Below, piece by piece: positions 1 to 7,415 of a DNA stretch of 16,798 bases (positions within the stretch are counted from its first letter, which is position 1; every line of letters starts with the position of its first letter). The notes beneath the pieces were generated by a model. The model was not told where the DNA came from. It did not search any database and saw only the letters and a list, made by a program, of their open reading frames with translations. The position numbers were made by a program, and so were the translations under genes. The DNA is taken from positions 1 through 16,798 of the forward strand of contig CALMOI010000126.1 in assembly GCA_937871735.1 (NCBI GenBank), in the 5' to 3' direction. Source of the stretch: an uncultured Comamonadaceae bacterium. GTDB lineage: Bacteria; Pseudomonadota; Gammaproteobacteria; Burkholderiales; Burkholderiaceae_C.

Positions 1-185
1 GCTTCGAGTCCTTCCGCAGCTACTACGAATACCTGCCCAAAGGCGTCGTCAAACTCGAATACACCCTGCGCCTGAACAACGTCGGCGACTTCGCCTTGCC
101 GCCCACGCGGGTCGAGGCGATGTACGCGCCGGAGATGTTTGGCGAAGCGCCGAATGCAAGGGTGAAGGTGGGGGCGGCAAAGTGA
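1..185 (+). CDS. Alpha-2-macroglobulin family protein, C-terminal end only (YfhM-like)
   Basis: Only the last 60 or so codons are inside the window; the reading frame starts at base 3 and ends with TGA at 183-185. The visible tail contains the stretch YLPKGVVKLEYTLRLNN followed by VEAMYAPEMFGE, which I recognise as the C-terminal receptor-binding-like domain of bacterial alpha-2-macroglobulins. These are large periplasmic, often lipid-anchored proteins that trap foreign proteases. The identification is strengthened by pbpC downstream, because in many proteobacteria yfhM and pbpC are adjacent and are thought to cooperate in envelope defence and peptidoglycan repair. Here another gene separates them. 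The thioester site and N-terminus lie outside the window, so whether this is the thioester type cannot be judged. Confidence 0.82.
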   Translation, partial: FESFRSYYEYLPKGVVKLEYTLRLNNVGDFALPPTRVEAMYAPEMFGEAPNARVKVGAAK

Positions 186-191
186 GCCAGT

Positions 192-220
192 TTGGCGATT
201 TCAGATCGTTGATTCATAAG
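192..220 (+). promoter_or_regulatory. Possible sigma-70 promoter for the nucleotidyltransferase gene
   Basis: TTGGCG at 192-197 and CATAAG at 215-220 are separated by exactly 17 bases. Each hexamer matches 4 of 6 consensus positions of a housekeeping promoter. Transcription would begin near 227, about 17 bases before the ATG at 244. It sits in the 58-base gap after the alpha-2-macroglobulin gene, so the inserted gene and pbpC may be transcribed separately from the upstream gene. This is prediction only. Confidence 0.33.
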
Positions 221-243
221 GGTTTTCAGAGTAAAAGGCAAAA

Positions 244-1251
244 ATGCAAAAAGACTCTGAAAACTTTGGTTTTGCCGAACTCTCCGAGGCGCAAACACGG
301 CAGTACATTGATGCCGAAGCCGCTTGGCGCGCACTGCAAAGTGCAGAACGTGCCGCCAAGGAGGTGCGCGGTTCAATGATGTGGCGCACTCAAGATGGGC
401 GGCGCTACTTGATTCGGGTGGCAGCCTCAGGCGCGCAAACATCGATGGGGCCGGAGTCGCAGCACAACACCGACATCTACGAACGCTTCATGGCCCGCAA
501 GGCCGCTGCCCAATCTCGTCAACAGCAACTTCGGCTTGCCGTGCAACAGCATGTGCGCCTGAACCGCGCCCTGCGCGTGGGACGGGTACCCAACGTGGTG
601 GTCGATACGCTCAACGCCTTGGCCCAAGCCGGGCTGGCCGACCACTTTTTGACGGTGGGCACCCACGCGCTGTACGCCTACGAAACCGCTTGCGGCGTGC
701 GGGTGCAGACCGAAGCCACCGCCACCCAAGACATCGACTTGCTGCTGGACACCCGCAAACGCCTGCGTTTCGCCACCACCATGCAGCGGCTCGATTCATC
801 GCTGCTGGGAATTTTCCAAAAGGCCGACAAGACCTTCATGCTGCGCGATGACCAAAAGTACACCGCCGTCAACGCCTCGGGCTTTGAGATCGATGTGGTG
901 CGCCGCCCGGCCCACAGCCGCGCAGGCACCGACCCGCACCCGCTGCGGGTGTCCGCGTTTGAAGACGATTTTTGGGCCGTGCAAATCCCCAGCGGGCAAG
1001 CGTTGCTGGATAGCGGGCGCTTCAGCCAGATGGTGGTCGCCACCAGCGGCCAAATGGCCACGCTGCACGCTCCGATGCCCCACCGCTTCATCCATGTCAA
1101 AAATCAGTTGGCCTCGCGCCCTGATCGTGACCCATTGAAAGCACGCAAAGACGACTTGCAAGCCCGGGTGGTGCAGCAGTTGCTCGACCAATATGGCCTG
1201 AGCTACATCGTCCAAGCACGGCAAACCCGATCTGACACCGGGGCGACCTGA
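244..1251 (+). CDS. GSU2403-family nucleotidyltransferase-fold protein (NTP_transf_8 type)
   Basis: This 335-residue protein has a helical N-terminal region (about 1-115) and then a nucleotidyltransferase core. The core signatures are visible: VGTHALYAYE at 138-147 in the position of the usual Gly-Ser loop, TQDIDLLLD at 161-169 giving the metal-binding pair D163/D165, and FEIDVVRR at 214-221 giving the third acidic residue D217. All three acidic residues are present, so it is probably catalytically competent. The substrate is unknown for this family; nucleotide transfer to protein or RNA is an inference from the fold. It lies 58 bases after an alpha-2-macroglobulin gene, and its stop codon is 2 bases before the pbpC start, so it is embedded in what is normally a two-gene unit. 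There is no obvious antitoxin partner beside it. The start is the ATG after a weak AAAGGC ribosome site. Confidence 0.75.
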   Translation: MQKDSENFGFAELSEAQTRQYIDAEAAWRALQSAERAAKEVRGSMMWRTQDGRRYLIRVAASGAQTSMGPESQHNTDIYERFMARKAAAQSRQQQLRLAVQQHVRLNRALRVGRVPNVVVDTLNALAQAGLADHFLTVGTHALYAYETACGVRVQTEATATQDIDLLLDTRKRLRFATTMQRLDSSLLGIFQKADKTFMLRDDQKYTAVNASGFEIDVVRRPAHSRAGTDPHPLRVSAFEDDFWAVQIPSGQALLDSGRFSQMVVATSGQMATLHAPMPHRFIHVKNQLASRPDRDPLKARKDDLQARVVQQLLDQYGLSYIVQARQTRSDTGAT

Positions 1252-1253
1252 AC

Positions 1254-3557
1254 ATGCGCAGCCCAGTCTTACGGATGTGCGTCATGGCGCTCGCGCTTAT
1301 TGCCGCAACGCCTTGTGCCCACGCTCTGCCCAGCTTTGACGAGGTGCGCGCCGATTTCAGGCCGTCGGACACGCTGATCTTGGATCGGCAGGGCGAGCTG
1401 GTGCAGCGGCTGCGCACCGATGCCAGCGTGCGGCGCGGGCAGTGGGTGGGTTTGGCCGAGGTGTCGCCCGCGCTGCGCACGGCGTTGGTGCTGTCGGAAG
1501 ACAAGCGCTTTTACGAGCACAGCGGGGTGGACTGGCGCGCTGTGTCGGCGGCGGCCTGGGGCAATGTGTGGAACAGCCGCACCCGAGGCGCTTCGACCCT
1601 GACCATGCAACTGGCCGGGCTGTTGGATGGCGACTGGCGTGCCGGTGCGGGCGGGCGCAGCGTGGTGCAAAAGCTGGGGCAGACGGTGGCAGCGCAGGTG
1701 CTGGAGCGGCGCTGGCGCAAGGATCAGGTTTTGGAGGCTTACCTCAACCTCGTGCCGTTTCGCGGCGAGCTGGTCGGGCTGGACGCCATGAGTCGTACCC
1801 TGTTTGGCAAAGCCGCCCACGGCCTGGACGAGCGCGAGGCTGCCGTCGCCGTCGCCCTGGTGCGCGCGCCCAACGCCAGCCCGGCCAAGGTGGCGCAACG
1901 CGCTTGCGGGGTGCTGCGGGCGCTGCAAGCGCCAGCCCCAACGTCGGCTAAACCTGCCAGCCCGCCCGTCGCTGCCGACTGCACCGGGCTGGACAGCTAC
2001 GTCGGCAACGCGCTGCAACGGCGCGACTACAGCGCCAGCCAGGGCGTGGCCCCGCACTGGGCGCGGCGCGTGCTTGCACAAAGCCGCAGTGCGGCGACGG
2101 GCACATCTGCCATCACATCGACCAGCGCGGCGGGCAGCTTGCGCTCCAGCCTGTCCGCGCCGCTGCAACGCTTTGCGCTGGACACGCTGCAACGCCACCT
2201 GCGCGAGCTGCAAGGCCGCAATGTCGAAGACGGCGCGCTGGTGGTGCTGGACAACGCCAGCGGCGAGGTGCTGGCCTGGGTCGGCTCGTCGGGCGAGTTG
2301 AGCGACGCAGCGGAGGTTGATGGCGTGCTGGCCGCGCGCCAGCCCGGCTCCACGCTCAAGCCACTGCTGTACGCGCAGGCCCTGGCCGAGCAGCGGCTGA
2401 CGGCGGCGTCGCTGCTGAACGACGCGCCCGCGCAACTGGCCACCGCCAACGGCCTGTACATCCCGCAGAACTACGACCACCAGTTCAAAGGCTGGGTCTC
2501 GGCGCGCACCGCGCTGGCCGCGTCGCTCAACGTGCCTGCGGTGCGCACGCTGGTCATGGTCAGCCCCGAAGCGTTTGCCCGCCAGTTGCGCGCCCTGGGT
2601 TTGCCGCTGAAGGAAACCGGCGACTTCTACGGCTATAGCCTCGCGCTGGGCAGCGCCGAAGTGCCGCTGCTGGCCCTGACCAACGCCTACCGCGCCTTGG
2701 CCAACGGCGGGCGCTACAGCCCGGTGGCCCCGGCGCTGTTCAGTCGCCCGGCCAGCGCCAGTCCGGCGGCAGCAACGGCAACGACCACCGTCGCCATCGA
2801 CCCGCGCGCCGCCTTCGTCATCGGCGACATCCTGAGCGACGCCAACGCGCGCGTGCGCACCTTTGGCCCGGACAGCGTGCTGGCCACGCGCTTTTGGACG
2901 GCGGTCAAAACCGGCACCAGCAAAGACATGCGCGACAACTGGGCCGTGGGCTGGTCAGCCCGCTACACCGTGGGCGTGTGGGTCGGCAACGCCAGCGGCG
3001 ACGCCATGCACGACGTCAGCGGCACCAGCGGCGCAGCCCCGATCTGGGCCGCCGTGATGCAGTATTTGCACCGCAACACCCCCAGCCGCGCCCCCACGCC
3101 GCCCGCCGGACTGATCCGCCAGCGCGTGCAGTTCGGCCCGACGGGGGCAGGCCCCAACAGCCCGGCGCTAGAAGCCGCCCGCGACGAATGGTTCTTGCCC
3201 GGCACCGCCCAAGCGCAATTCAACCTGCCGCCCGCCGCCACCAACAACAACCCAGGCCGCATCACCGCCCCGGCCAACGGCACCATCCTGGCCCTAGACC
3301 CCGACATCCCCCCCAGCCGCCAGCGCGTGCAACTCAGCAGCGACCAGCCCAACGCCCGCTGGAGCATCGACGGCAAACCCCTGCCCGCACCCGCCAGCCA
3401 TGCCAACCACCGCAGCGCCGCCAGCGAGCCCAGCAACACCGCCTGGCTGCCTTGGCCCGGACGACACCGCATCGCTTTGCTAGACGCGAACGGGCAGGTG
3501 TTGGATGAAGTGCGGGTCGAGGTGCGCGGGGCGGGTGTCAAGGCAACCGCAAAGTAA
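1254..3557 (+). CDS. pbpC: Penicillin-binding protein 1C, glycosyltransferase/transpeptidase
   Basis: This is a 767-residue bifunctional peptidoglycan synthase, close to the length of E. coli PbpC. It has an N-terminal hydrophobic export segment (about 5-24). The GT51 glycosyltransferase domain (about 45-215) has the catalytic glutamate in SEDKRFYEHSG (E82), RGASTLTMQL at 111-120 and the EAYLNLVPF motif at 161-169. The transpeptidase domain (about 300-605) has the nucleophile in GSTLKP (S366, K369), SLN at 424-426 and KTGTS at 552-556. A C-terminal PbpC-specific beta domain (about 668-758) follows. All motifs are intact. It polymerises lipid II and may cross-link strands in the periplasm. PbpC is typically linked to alpha-2-macroglobulin, as here. 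The ATG lies 2 bases after the preceding stop, suggesting translational coupling. The hydrophobic segment ends in CAHALPS, which could be cleaved instead of serving as an anchor. Confidence 0.95.
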   Translation: MRSPVLRMCVMALALIAATPCAHALPSFDEVRADFRPSDTLILDRQGELVQRLRTDASVRRGQWVGLAEVSPALRTALVLSEDKRFYEHSGVDWRAVSAAAWGNVWNSRTRGASTLTMQLAGLLDGDWRAGAGGRSVVQKLGQTVAAQVLERRWRKDQVLEAYLNLVPFRGELVGLDAMSRTLFGKAAHGLDEREAAVAVALVRAPNASPAKVAQRACGVLRALQAPAPTSAKPASPPVAADCTGLDSYVGNALQRRDYSASQGVAPHWARRVLAQSRSAATGTSAITSTSAAGSLRSSLSAPLQRFALDTLQRHLRELQGRNVEDGALVVLDNASGEVLAWVGSSGELSDAAEVDGVLAARQPGSTLKPLLYAQALAEQRLTAASLLNDAPAQLATANGLYIPQNYDHQFKGWVSARTALAASLNVPAVRTLVMVSPEAFARQLRALGLPLKETGDFYGYSLALGSAEVPLLALTNAYRALANGGRYSPVAPALFSRPASASPAAATATTTVAIDPRAAFVIGDILSDANARVRTFGPDSVLATRFWTAVKTGTSKDMRDNWAVGWSARYTVGVWVGNASGDAMHDVSGTSGAAPIWAAVMQYLHRNTPSRAPTPPAGLIRQRVQFGPTGAGPNSPALEAARDEWFLPGTAQAQFNLPPAATNNNPGRITAPANGTILALDPDIPPSRQRVQLSSDQPNARWSIDGKPLPAPASHANHRSAASEPSNTAWLPWPGRHRIALLDANGQVLDEVRVEVRGAGVKATAK

Positions 3558-3572
3558 GCGCCGCCGCTGCGC

Positions 3573-4079
3573 TCAGGACGAGCCCAACTGCGGGTTCTGC
3601 GCCAAAAACTTCTCCAGATTCGCCAGTGCTTGTTTGCGCACTTGGGTGCGGAACATGGGCGACCAGCCCAGCAGGCCGCCGGGCACGCCCATCGCTTGCC
3701 ACGACCAGCGCCAGAAGTTGAAGCGGTCTAGGTGCGTCAGGATGCGGCCTTGCTCATCAAAGGTGAAGCGGGCTTCAACTTGGTTGTGAACCATGCGCCC
3801 GGTGGCTCCGAAGCGGTAATGCGCTTCCCAATTCGCCCAGCCGCGCCGCTCCTCATCGGCAACCACATCGCGCCATTGCAAGCGCCAATCGGCGCGGCCA
3901 CCAGCTTGCGCGGCGCGGCACAGCATGTGCCACATGCCCGTCACCTCGCGTCGGCCCGACAGCAAAAACGCCTCGTCTTCAAAGGTGGCGTTGTCGGCAT
4001 AGCAGGCGCTCATGGCCTCGGGGTCGAGCCGGGCGAAGGCTTCGTAGAGCTGGTTGATGGTGGCTTGGTTGGCGTGCAT
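3573..4079 (-). CDS. NTF2-like / SnoaL-like domain protein
   Basis: This 168-residue protein begins MHANQATINQLYEAFARLDPEAMSA, followed by CYADNATFEDEAF, the classic N-terminal helix and first strand of the NTF2-like fold. Aromatic residues that would line the conical pocket are frequent (HYRF at 87-90, FNFWRWSW at 120-127). Members include enzymes, binding proteins and subunits, so no substrate can be assigned. The tail after about 130 is basic and helical. The ATG at 4079 is chosen because upstream in-frame sequence lies antisense to the lldD-type gene and does not resemble the family. Its 3' end converges with pbpC with 15 bases between the two coding regions. Its start is divergent from the lldD-type gene, so the two may share the regulatory region at 4080-4235. 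Confidence 0.75.
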   Translation of the reverse strand: MHANQATINQLYEAFARLDPEAMSACYADNATFEDEAFLLSGRREVTGMWHMLCRAAQAGGRADWRLQWRDVVADEERRGWANWEAHYRFGATGRMVHNQVEARFTFDEQGRILTHLDRFNFWRWSWQAMGVPGGLLGWSPMFRTQVRKQALANLEKFLAQNPQLGSS

Positions 4080-4142
4080 GGTGGGGGCAAAAAAGCGATG
4101 AGAAGGAGCGCCGATTATTGGGGCTTGCAGGCTGCCGCCAAT

Positions 4143-4168
4143 AATTTCAAACTGCAAAACCTGAAATT
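4143..4168. promoter_or_regulatory. AT-rich inverted repeat, candidate operator between divergent genes
   Basis: AATTTCA (4143-4149) and TGAAATT (4162-4168) are perfect 7-base arms separated by 12 bases. The element sits in the 156-base region between the divergent NTF2-like and lldD-type genes and stands out as AT-rich in GC-rich surroundings. Its form suits a dimeric repressor or activator, and lactate/2-hydroxyacid dehydrogenase genes are often controlled by GntR- or LysR-type regulators. No regulator gene is visible nearby, and the factor is not identified. Confidence 0.4.
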
Positions 4169-4235
4169 CACGCCCACGGCGCGGGCCGCTCACTACCATC
4201 ACCGCCACTCGTCCCCACACCGAAAGAGACACCCC

Positions 4236-5387
4236 ATGCCCGTGATCACCACCATCGAAGACCTGCGCGTTCTGGCCCAAAAGCGCGTGCCCCGCATGTT
4301 CTACGACTACGCCGACTCCGGCAGCTGGACGCAGAGCACCTACCGCGCCAACGAGGCCGACTTCCAAAGCATCAAGCTGCGCCAGCGCGTAGCGGTGAAC
4401 ATGGAAAACCGATCCACCGCCACCACGATGGTCGGCCAAAAGGTGGCGATGCCGGTGGCGATTGCGCCCACGGGCCTGACCGGCATGCAGCACGCCGATG
4501 GCGAAATTTTGGCGGCGCGCGCGGCCAAGAAATTCGGCATCCCGTTCACGCTTTCGACCATGAGCATTTGCTCGATTGAGGACGTGGCCCAGCACGCGGG
4601 CGAAGGGTTTTGGTTCCAGCTCTACGTGATGAAGGATCGCGCCTTTATCGAGCGCCTGATCGACCGCGCCAAGGCGGCCAATTGCGGCGCGCTGGTGCTG
4701 ACGCTGGATTTGCAAATCCTAGGACAGCGCCACAAGGACTTGAAGAACGGCCTGTCGGCACCGCCCAAGCTCACCTTGCCCAACATCATCAACATTGCTA
4801 CCAAGCCGCGTTGGGCGCTGGGCATGCTGGGCACGCCGCGCCGCCAGTTCGGCAACATCGTCGGCCACGTCCAGGGCGTGGACAACATGGGCAGCTTGTC
4901 AGAATGGACGGCCAAGCAGTTCGACCCCGGCCTGAACTGGGGCGACGTGGAATGGATCAAAAAGCGCTGGGGCGGCAAGCTGATTTTGAAGGGCATTCAA
5001 GACGTGGAAGACGCCAAGCTGGCGGTGCGATCCGGCGCGGACGCGCTGATCGTCAGCAACCACGGTGGCCGCCAGTTGGACGGGGCCGAATCCAGCATCC
5101 GCGCCCTGCCCGGCATTGTGGATGCGGTGGGCTCGCAAATTGAAGTACACATGGACAGCGGGATTCGCAGCGGCCAAGACGTGCTCAAAGCCCGCGCTTT
5201 GGGCGCACGCGGCACCTACATTGGCCGCGCATTCCTGTACGGCTTGGGCGCGATGGGCGAGGCTGGCGTGACCAAGGCGCTGGAAATCATCCACAAAGAG
5301 CTCGATTTGACGATGGCATTTTGCGGCCACACCAAGGTCGAGACGGTGGACAAGAGCATCTTGCTGCCGGGCACTTTCCCGGCCTGA
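4236..5387 (+). CDS. lldD: FMN-dependent alpha-hydroxy acid dehydrogenase (L-lactate dehydrogenase type)
   Basis: This 383-residue protein has the length and motif order of the flavin-dependent 2-hydroxy acid dehydrogenase/oxidase family. FYDYADSGS at 22-30 provides the N-terminal substrate tyrosine. IAPTGLTGM at 76-84 contacts FMN. The FMN-binding lysine is K252 in LILKGI. The catalytic base H276 and substrate arginine R279 lie in SNHGGRQLDGA (274-284). DSGIR at 307-311 and YIGRAFLYG at 328-336 bind the FMN phosphate. It should oxidise L-lactate or a related 2-hydroxy acid to the 2-oxo acid and pass electrons to the respiratory chain. Substrate specificity, for instance lactate against mandelate or glycolate, cannot be read with certainty. 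The ATG at 4236 follows a GAAAGAGA ribosome site and matches the family's N-terminus; the open frame extends upstream but that part is not conserved-looking. The 3' end converges with the next gene after 20 bases. Confidence 0.88.
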   Translation: MPVITTIEDLRVLAQKRVPRMFYDYADSGSWTQSTYRANEADFQSIKLRQRVAVNMENRSTATTMVGQKVAMPVAIAPTGLTGMQHADGEILAARAAKKFGIPFTLSTMSICSIEDVAQHAGEGFWFQLYVMKDRAFIERLIDRAKAANCGALVLTLDLQILGQRHKDLKNGLSAPPKLTLPNIINIATKPRWALGMLGTPRRQFGNIVGHVQGVDNMGSLSEWTAKQFDPGLNWGDVEWIKKRWGGKLILKGIQDVEDAKLAVRSGADALIVSNHGGRQLDGAESSIRALPGIVDAVGSQIEVHMDSGIRSGQDVLKARALGARGTYIGRAFLYGLGAMGEAGVTKALEIIHKELDLTMAFCGHTKVETVDKSILLPGTFPA

Positions 5388-5407
5388 TTCGCAGCTCGCC
5401 GTGCCGC

Positions 5408-6001
5408 TCAAGCCGCTGCGGGCGGCTGCACCTCAACGTGATACAGCCCCCAAGGGCACAGCGCGAAGCGCTCGGTCAGCGGCTTGGCGGCCATGTCGGG
5501 GTAATGTTCGGGCTCGTACACCGCCCACAGCGGCCCCAGGCCGCCCAGCGGCATCGGCGCGTCGTCCAAGTGGGTGGCGACGATGTAGCGGTACTTGCGC
5601 GCATCGGCCAGCGTCAGCACCACTGCGTAACCATCGACCGCACGCAGCAGCAACTTGGCGTGCTCTGCCGCGCCCGCCGCTTTGGCCACATCGGCCAACA
5701 GCGGGCCGCGCAGGCCGTGCGGCTTGGCGTCGTACTCCAGCGTGGGGCGCAAATTGATGGCGGGCAGTGCCAGCAGCGCGGCAAAGTCGAACACATAGGC
5801 ACGGTCAAAACTCAGCTTTTGCTTGACCATCATTTGATCAAGCGCCGGGTTCAGCGCGCCTCGGTTGCTGCGGCTGATAGCGCCCGTCACCGTCAGCAAA
5901 CCCGGCCCGACGGGGCGCTTGGCCAGCGCTTCGGCCTGCGCCGAGTGGCTCAAAGTCAAACCGCCCAAAGCGGCAGCGGAGAGGAAATGGCGTTTTTGCA
6001 T
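5408..6001 (-). CDS. Exported molybdopterin-domain-like (SUOX-fold) small protein
   Basis: This 197-residue protein starts with an export signal (MQKRHFLSAAALGGLTLSHS, then AQA at 21-23). The KR-x-FL pattern resembles a variant twin-arginine signal, which would suit a cofactor-loaded protein. The remainder (about 35-190) resembles the short oxidoreductase molybdopterin-binding domain: TVTGAI at 37-42, FDFAALLALP at 71-80, LLADVAKAAGA at 101-111 and VDGYAVVLTL at 122-131. The protein has a single cysteine, C182, in the C-terminal strand rather than where sulfite-oxidase-type enzymes place their molybdenum ligand. It may therefore bind no molybdenum cofactor or bind it differently. AGGAG precedes the ATG at 6001 at good spacing. 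It is convergent with the lldD-type gene and divergent from dinB. Function is not known. Confidence 0.68.
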   Translation of the reverse strand: MQKRHFLSAAALGGLTLSHSAQAEALAKRPVGPGLLTVTGAISRSNRGALNPALDQMMVKQKLSFDRAYVFDFAALLALPAINLRPTLEYDAKPHGLRGPLLADVAKAAGAAEHAKLLLRAVDGYAVVLTLADARKYRYIVATHLDDAPMPLGGLGPLWAVYEPEHYPDMAAKPLTERFALCPWGLYHVEVQPPAAA

Positions 6002-6086
6002 AGCGGCTCCTGCGGGTTGTTCGATACGCCATGATGCCGCAAAAGACAGGGAATTCTTCAGGCCGTCACCGCGCTATCCTTGCCGC

Positions 6087-7388
6087 GTGACCTCGTCGAT
6101 TTCGCCCACACCGCCCCATCCACAGACCGCGCTGCCACGCCCGCCCCGCCGCATTGCCCATCTGGACATGGATGCGTTTTATGCGTCGGTGGAGCTGCTG
6201 CGCTATCCGCAGCTCCAAGGGCTGCCGGTGGTGATCGGTGGCGGGCGGCGGCGCGAGGATGATTTGCTGGCGCGTGCCCGCGAGCTGCACCCGGATCGGG
6301 ATTGGACGACGAATGATCTGGCCGACGTGCCGCTGGCCGCCTTCCCGCGTCTGGCGGGCTACACCGGGCGCGGCGTCATCACCACGGCCACTTATGCGGC
6401 GCGGCAGTTTGGCGTGGGCTCGGCGATGGGGCTGATGAAGGCGGCCAAGCTCTGCCCCGACGCCATCTTGCTGCCAGTGGACTTTGAGCGGGTGCGCGGC
6501 TACTCGCGCCGCTTCAAGGCGCTGATCCGCGAGATCGCGCCCGTGGTGGAAGACCGGGGCGTGGACGAGGTCTACATTGACTTCACCGACGTGCCCGGCG
6601 GCCAGCGCGAAGGCGGGCGGGTGCTGGCGCGGCTGATTCAAAAGAGCATCTTCCAGGCGACGGGGCTGACCTGTTCGATAGGCGTCGCGCCCAACAAGCT
6701 CATCGCCAAGATGGCCAGCGAGTTCAACAAGCCCAACGGCATATCCATCGTGCAGCCTGAGGATGTGCAAACGCTGATCTGGCCGCTGCCGTGTCGCAAG
6801 ATCAACGGCATTGGCCCCAAAGCTGAAGCGCGGCTGGCGGAACGCGGCATCCACACCATCGCCGAACTGGCCGCGCGCGACCGGATTTGGCTGATGCGCC
6901 AGTTCGGACGCAACCACGGTGCGTGGCTGCACGCGGTGGCGTGGGGCCGCGACGACAGCCCGCTCAGCACCGAGAGCGAGCCCGTCAGCATGAGCCGCGA
7001 AACCACCTTTGAGCGCGATTTGCACGCCGTGCATGACAAAGCCGAGCTGGGTGCGATCTTCACTCGGCTGTGCCAGCAAGTCGCCGCTGATTTGGCGGCC
7101 AAGGGCTACGTGGGCAAAACCATAGGCATCAAGCTACGTTACGACGACTTCAAGAGCGTGACCCGCGACCACACCGAACCGCAAGCCACCGCCGATGCAG
7201 CGCAGATTCGCCGTGTGGCCGGGCAATGCCTGAAGCGTGTGGACTTGAGCCGCAAGCTGCGGCTGCTGGGGGTGCGGGTGGGCTCGCTGGTGCGCGCCGG
7301 GACACTGGACGCGCCCGCAGCGCCGATGGCACCGTGGGCGGGCACGCCGCTGGAGCTGTTCCCGCTGGACAGCTTGCCGCCCCGCTGA
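6087..7388 (+). CDS. dinB: Y-family DNA polymerase IV
   Basis: This is a 433-residue translesion DNA polymerase. The palm metal ligands are in AHLDMDAFYASVE (D27, D29) and GVDEVYIDF (D160, E161), with Y32 at the steric-gate position. SIGVAPNKLIAKMAS (197-211) is the conserved thumb-side motif, and KINGIGPKAEARL (238-250) is the helix-hairpin-helix. The little-finger domain is about 300-405. An extra segment of about 40 residues (about 54-93) separates VVIGGG from RGVITTATYAAR, where E. coli DinB has only a few residues. The C-terminal PLELF (421-425) looks like a beta-clamp-binding motif with Pro in place of the usual Gln. The GTG at 6087 is chosen as start: it gives a short leader before the conserved core, and upstream in-frame sequence runs into the divergent gene. 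No good Shine-Dalgarno or LexA box was seen. Confidence 0.92.
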   Translation: MTSSISPTPPHPQTALPRPPRRIAHLDMDAFYASVELLRYPQLQGLPVVIGGGRRREDDLLARARELHPDRDWTTNDLADVPLAAFPRLAGYTGRGVITTATYAARQFGVGSAMGLMKAAKLCPDAILLPVDFERVRGYSRRFKALIREIAPVVEDRGVDEVYIDFTDVPGGQREGGRVLARLIQKSIFQATGLTCSIGVAPNKLIAKMASEFNKPNGISIVQPEDVQTLIWPLPCRKINGIGPKAEARLAERGIHTIAELAARDRIWLMRQFGRNHGAWLHAVAWGRDDSPLSTESEPVSMSRETTFERDLHAVHDKAELGAIFTRLCQQVAADLAAKGYVGKTIGIKLRYDDFKSVTRDHTEPQATADAAQIRRVAGQCLKRVDLSRKLRLLGVRVGSLVRAGTLDAPAAPMAPWAGTPLELFPLDSLPPR

Positions 7389-7415
7389 AGCAGGGGCGCT
7401 GGCGCGTGCTGCGCC

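Noticed and set aside
1269..2480. 403-codon minus-strand open frame opposite pbpC
   Set aside because: Shadow of the intact pbpC frame with no domain pattern.
3732..4235. N-terminal extension of the lldD-type frame
   Set aside because: The extension overlaps the NTF2-like gene on the other strand and adds residues not found in the family; the ATG at 4236 has a ribosome site.
4080..4715. N-terminal extension of the NTF2-like frame on the minus strand
   Set aside because: It is antisense to the lldD-type gene and shows no conserved pattern; family similarity begins at the ATG at 4079.
5411..5427. AGCCGC/GCGGCT stem-loop at the lldD-type/molybdopterin-like convergent end
   Set aside because: Only 6-base GC-rich arms inside codons of the minus-strand gene and no T run; not convincing as a terminator.
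5865..6086. N-terminal extension of dinB
   Set aside because: It would overlap the start of the divergent exported protein, and the family N-terminus begins near AHLDMDAF.
6002..6086. Search for a LexA box in front of dinB
   Set aside because: No CTGT-N8-ACAG-like site was found, so SOS control is not claimed.
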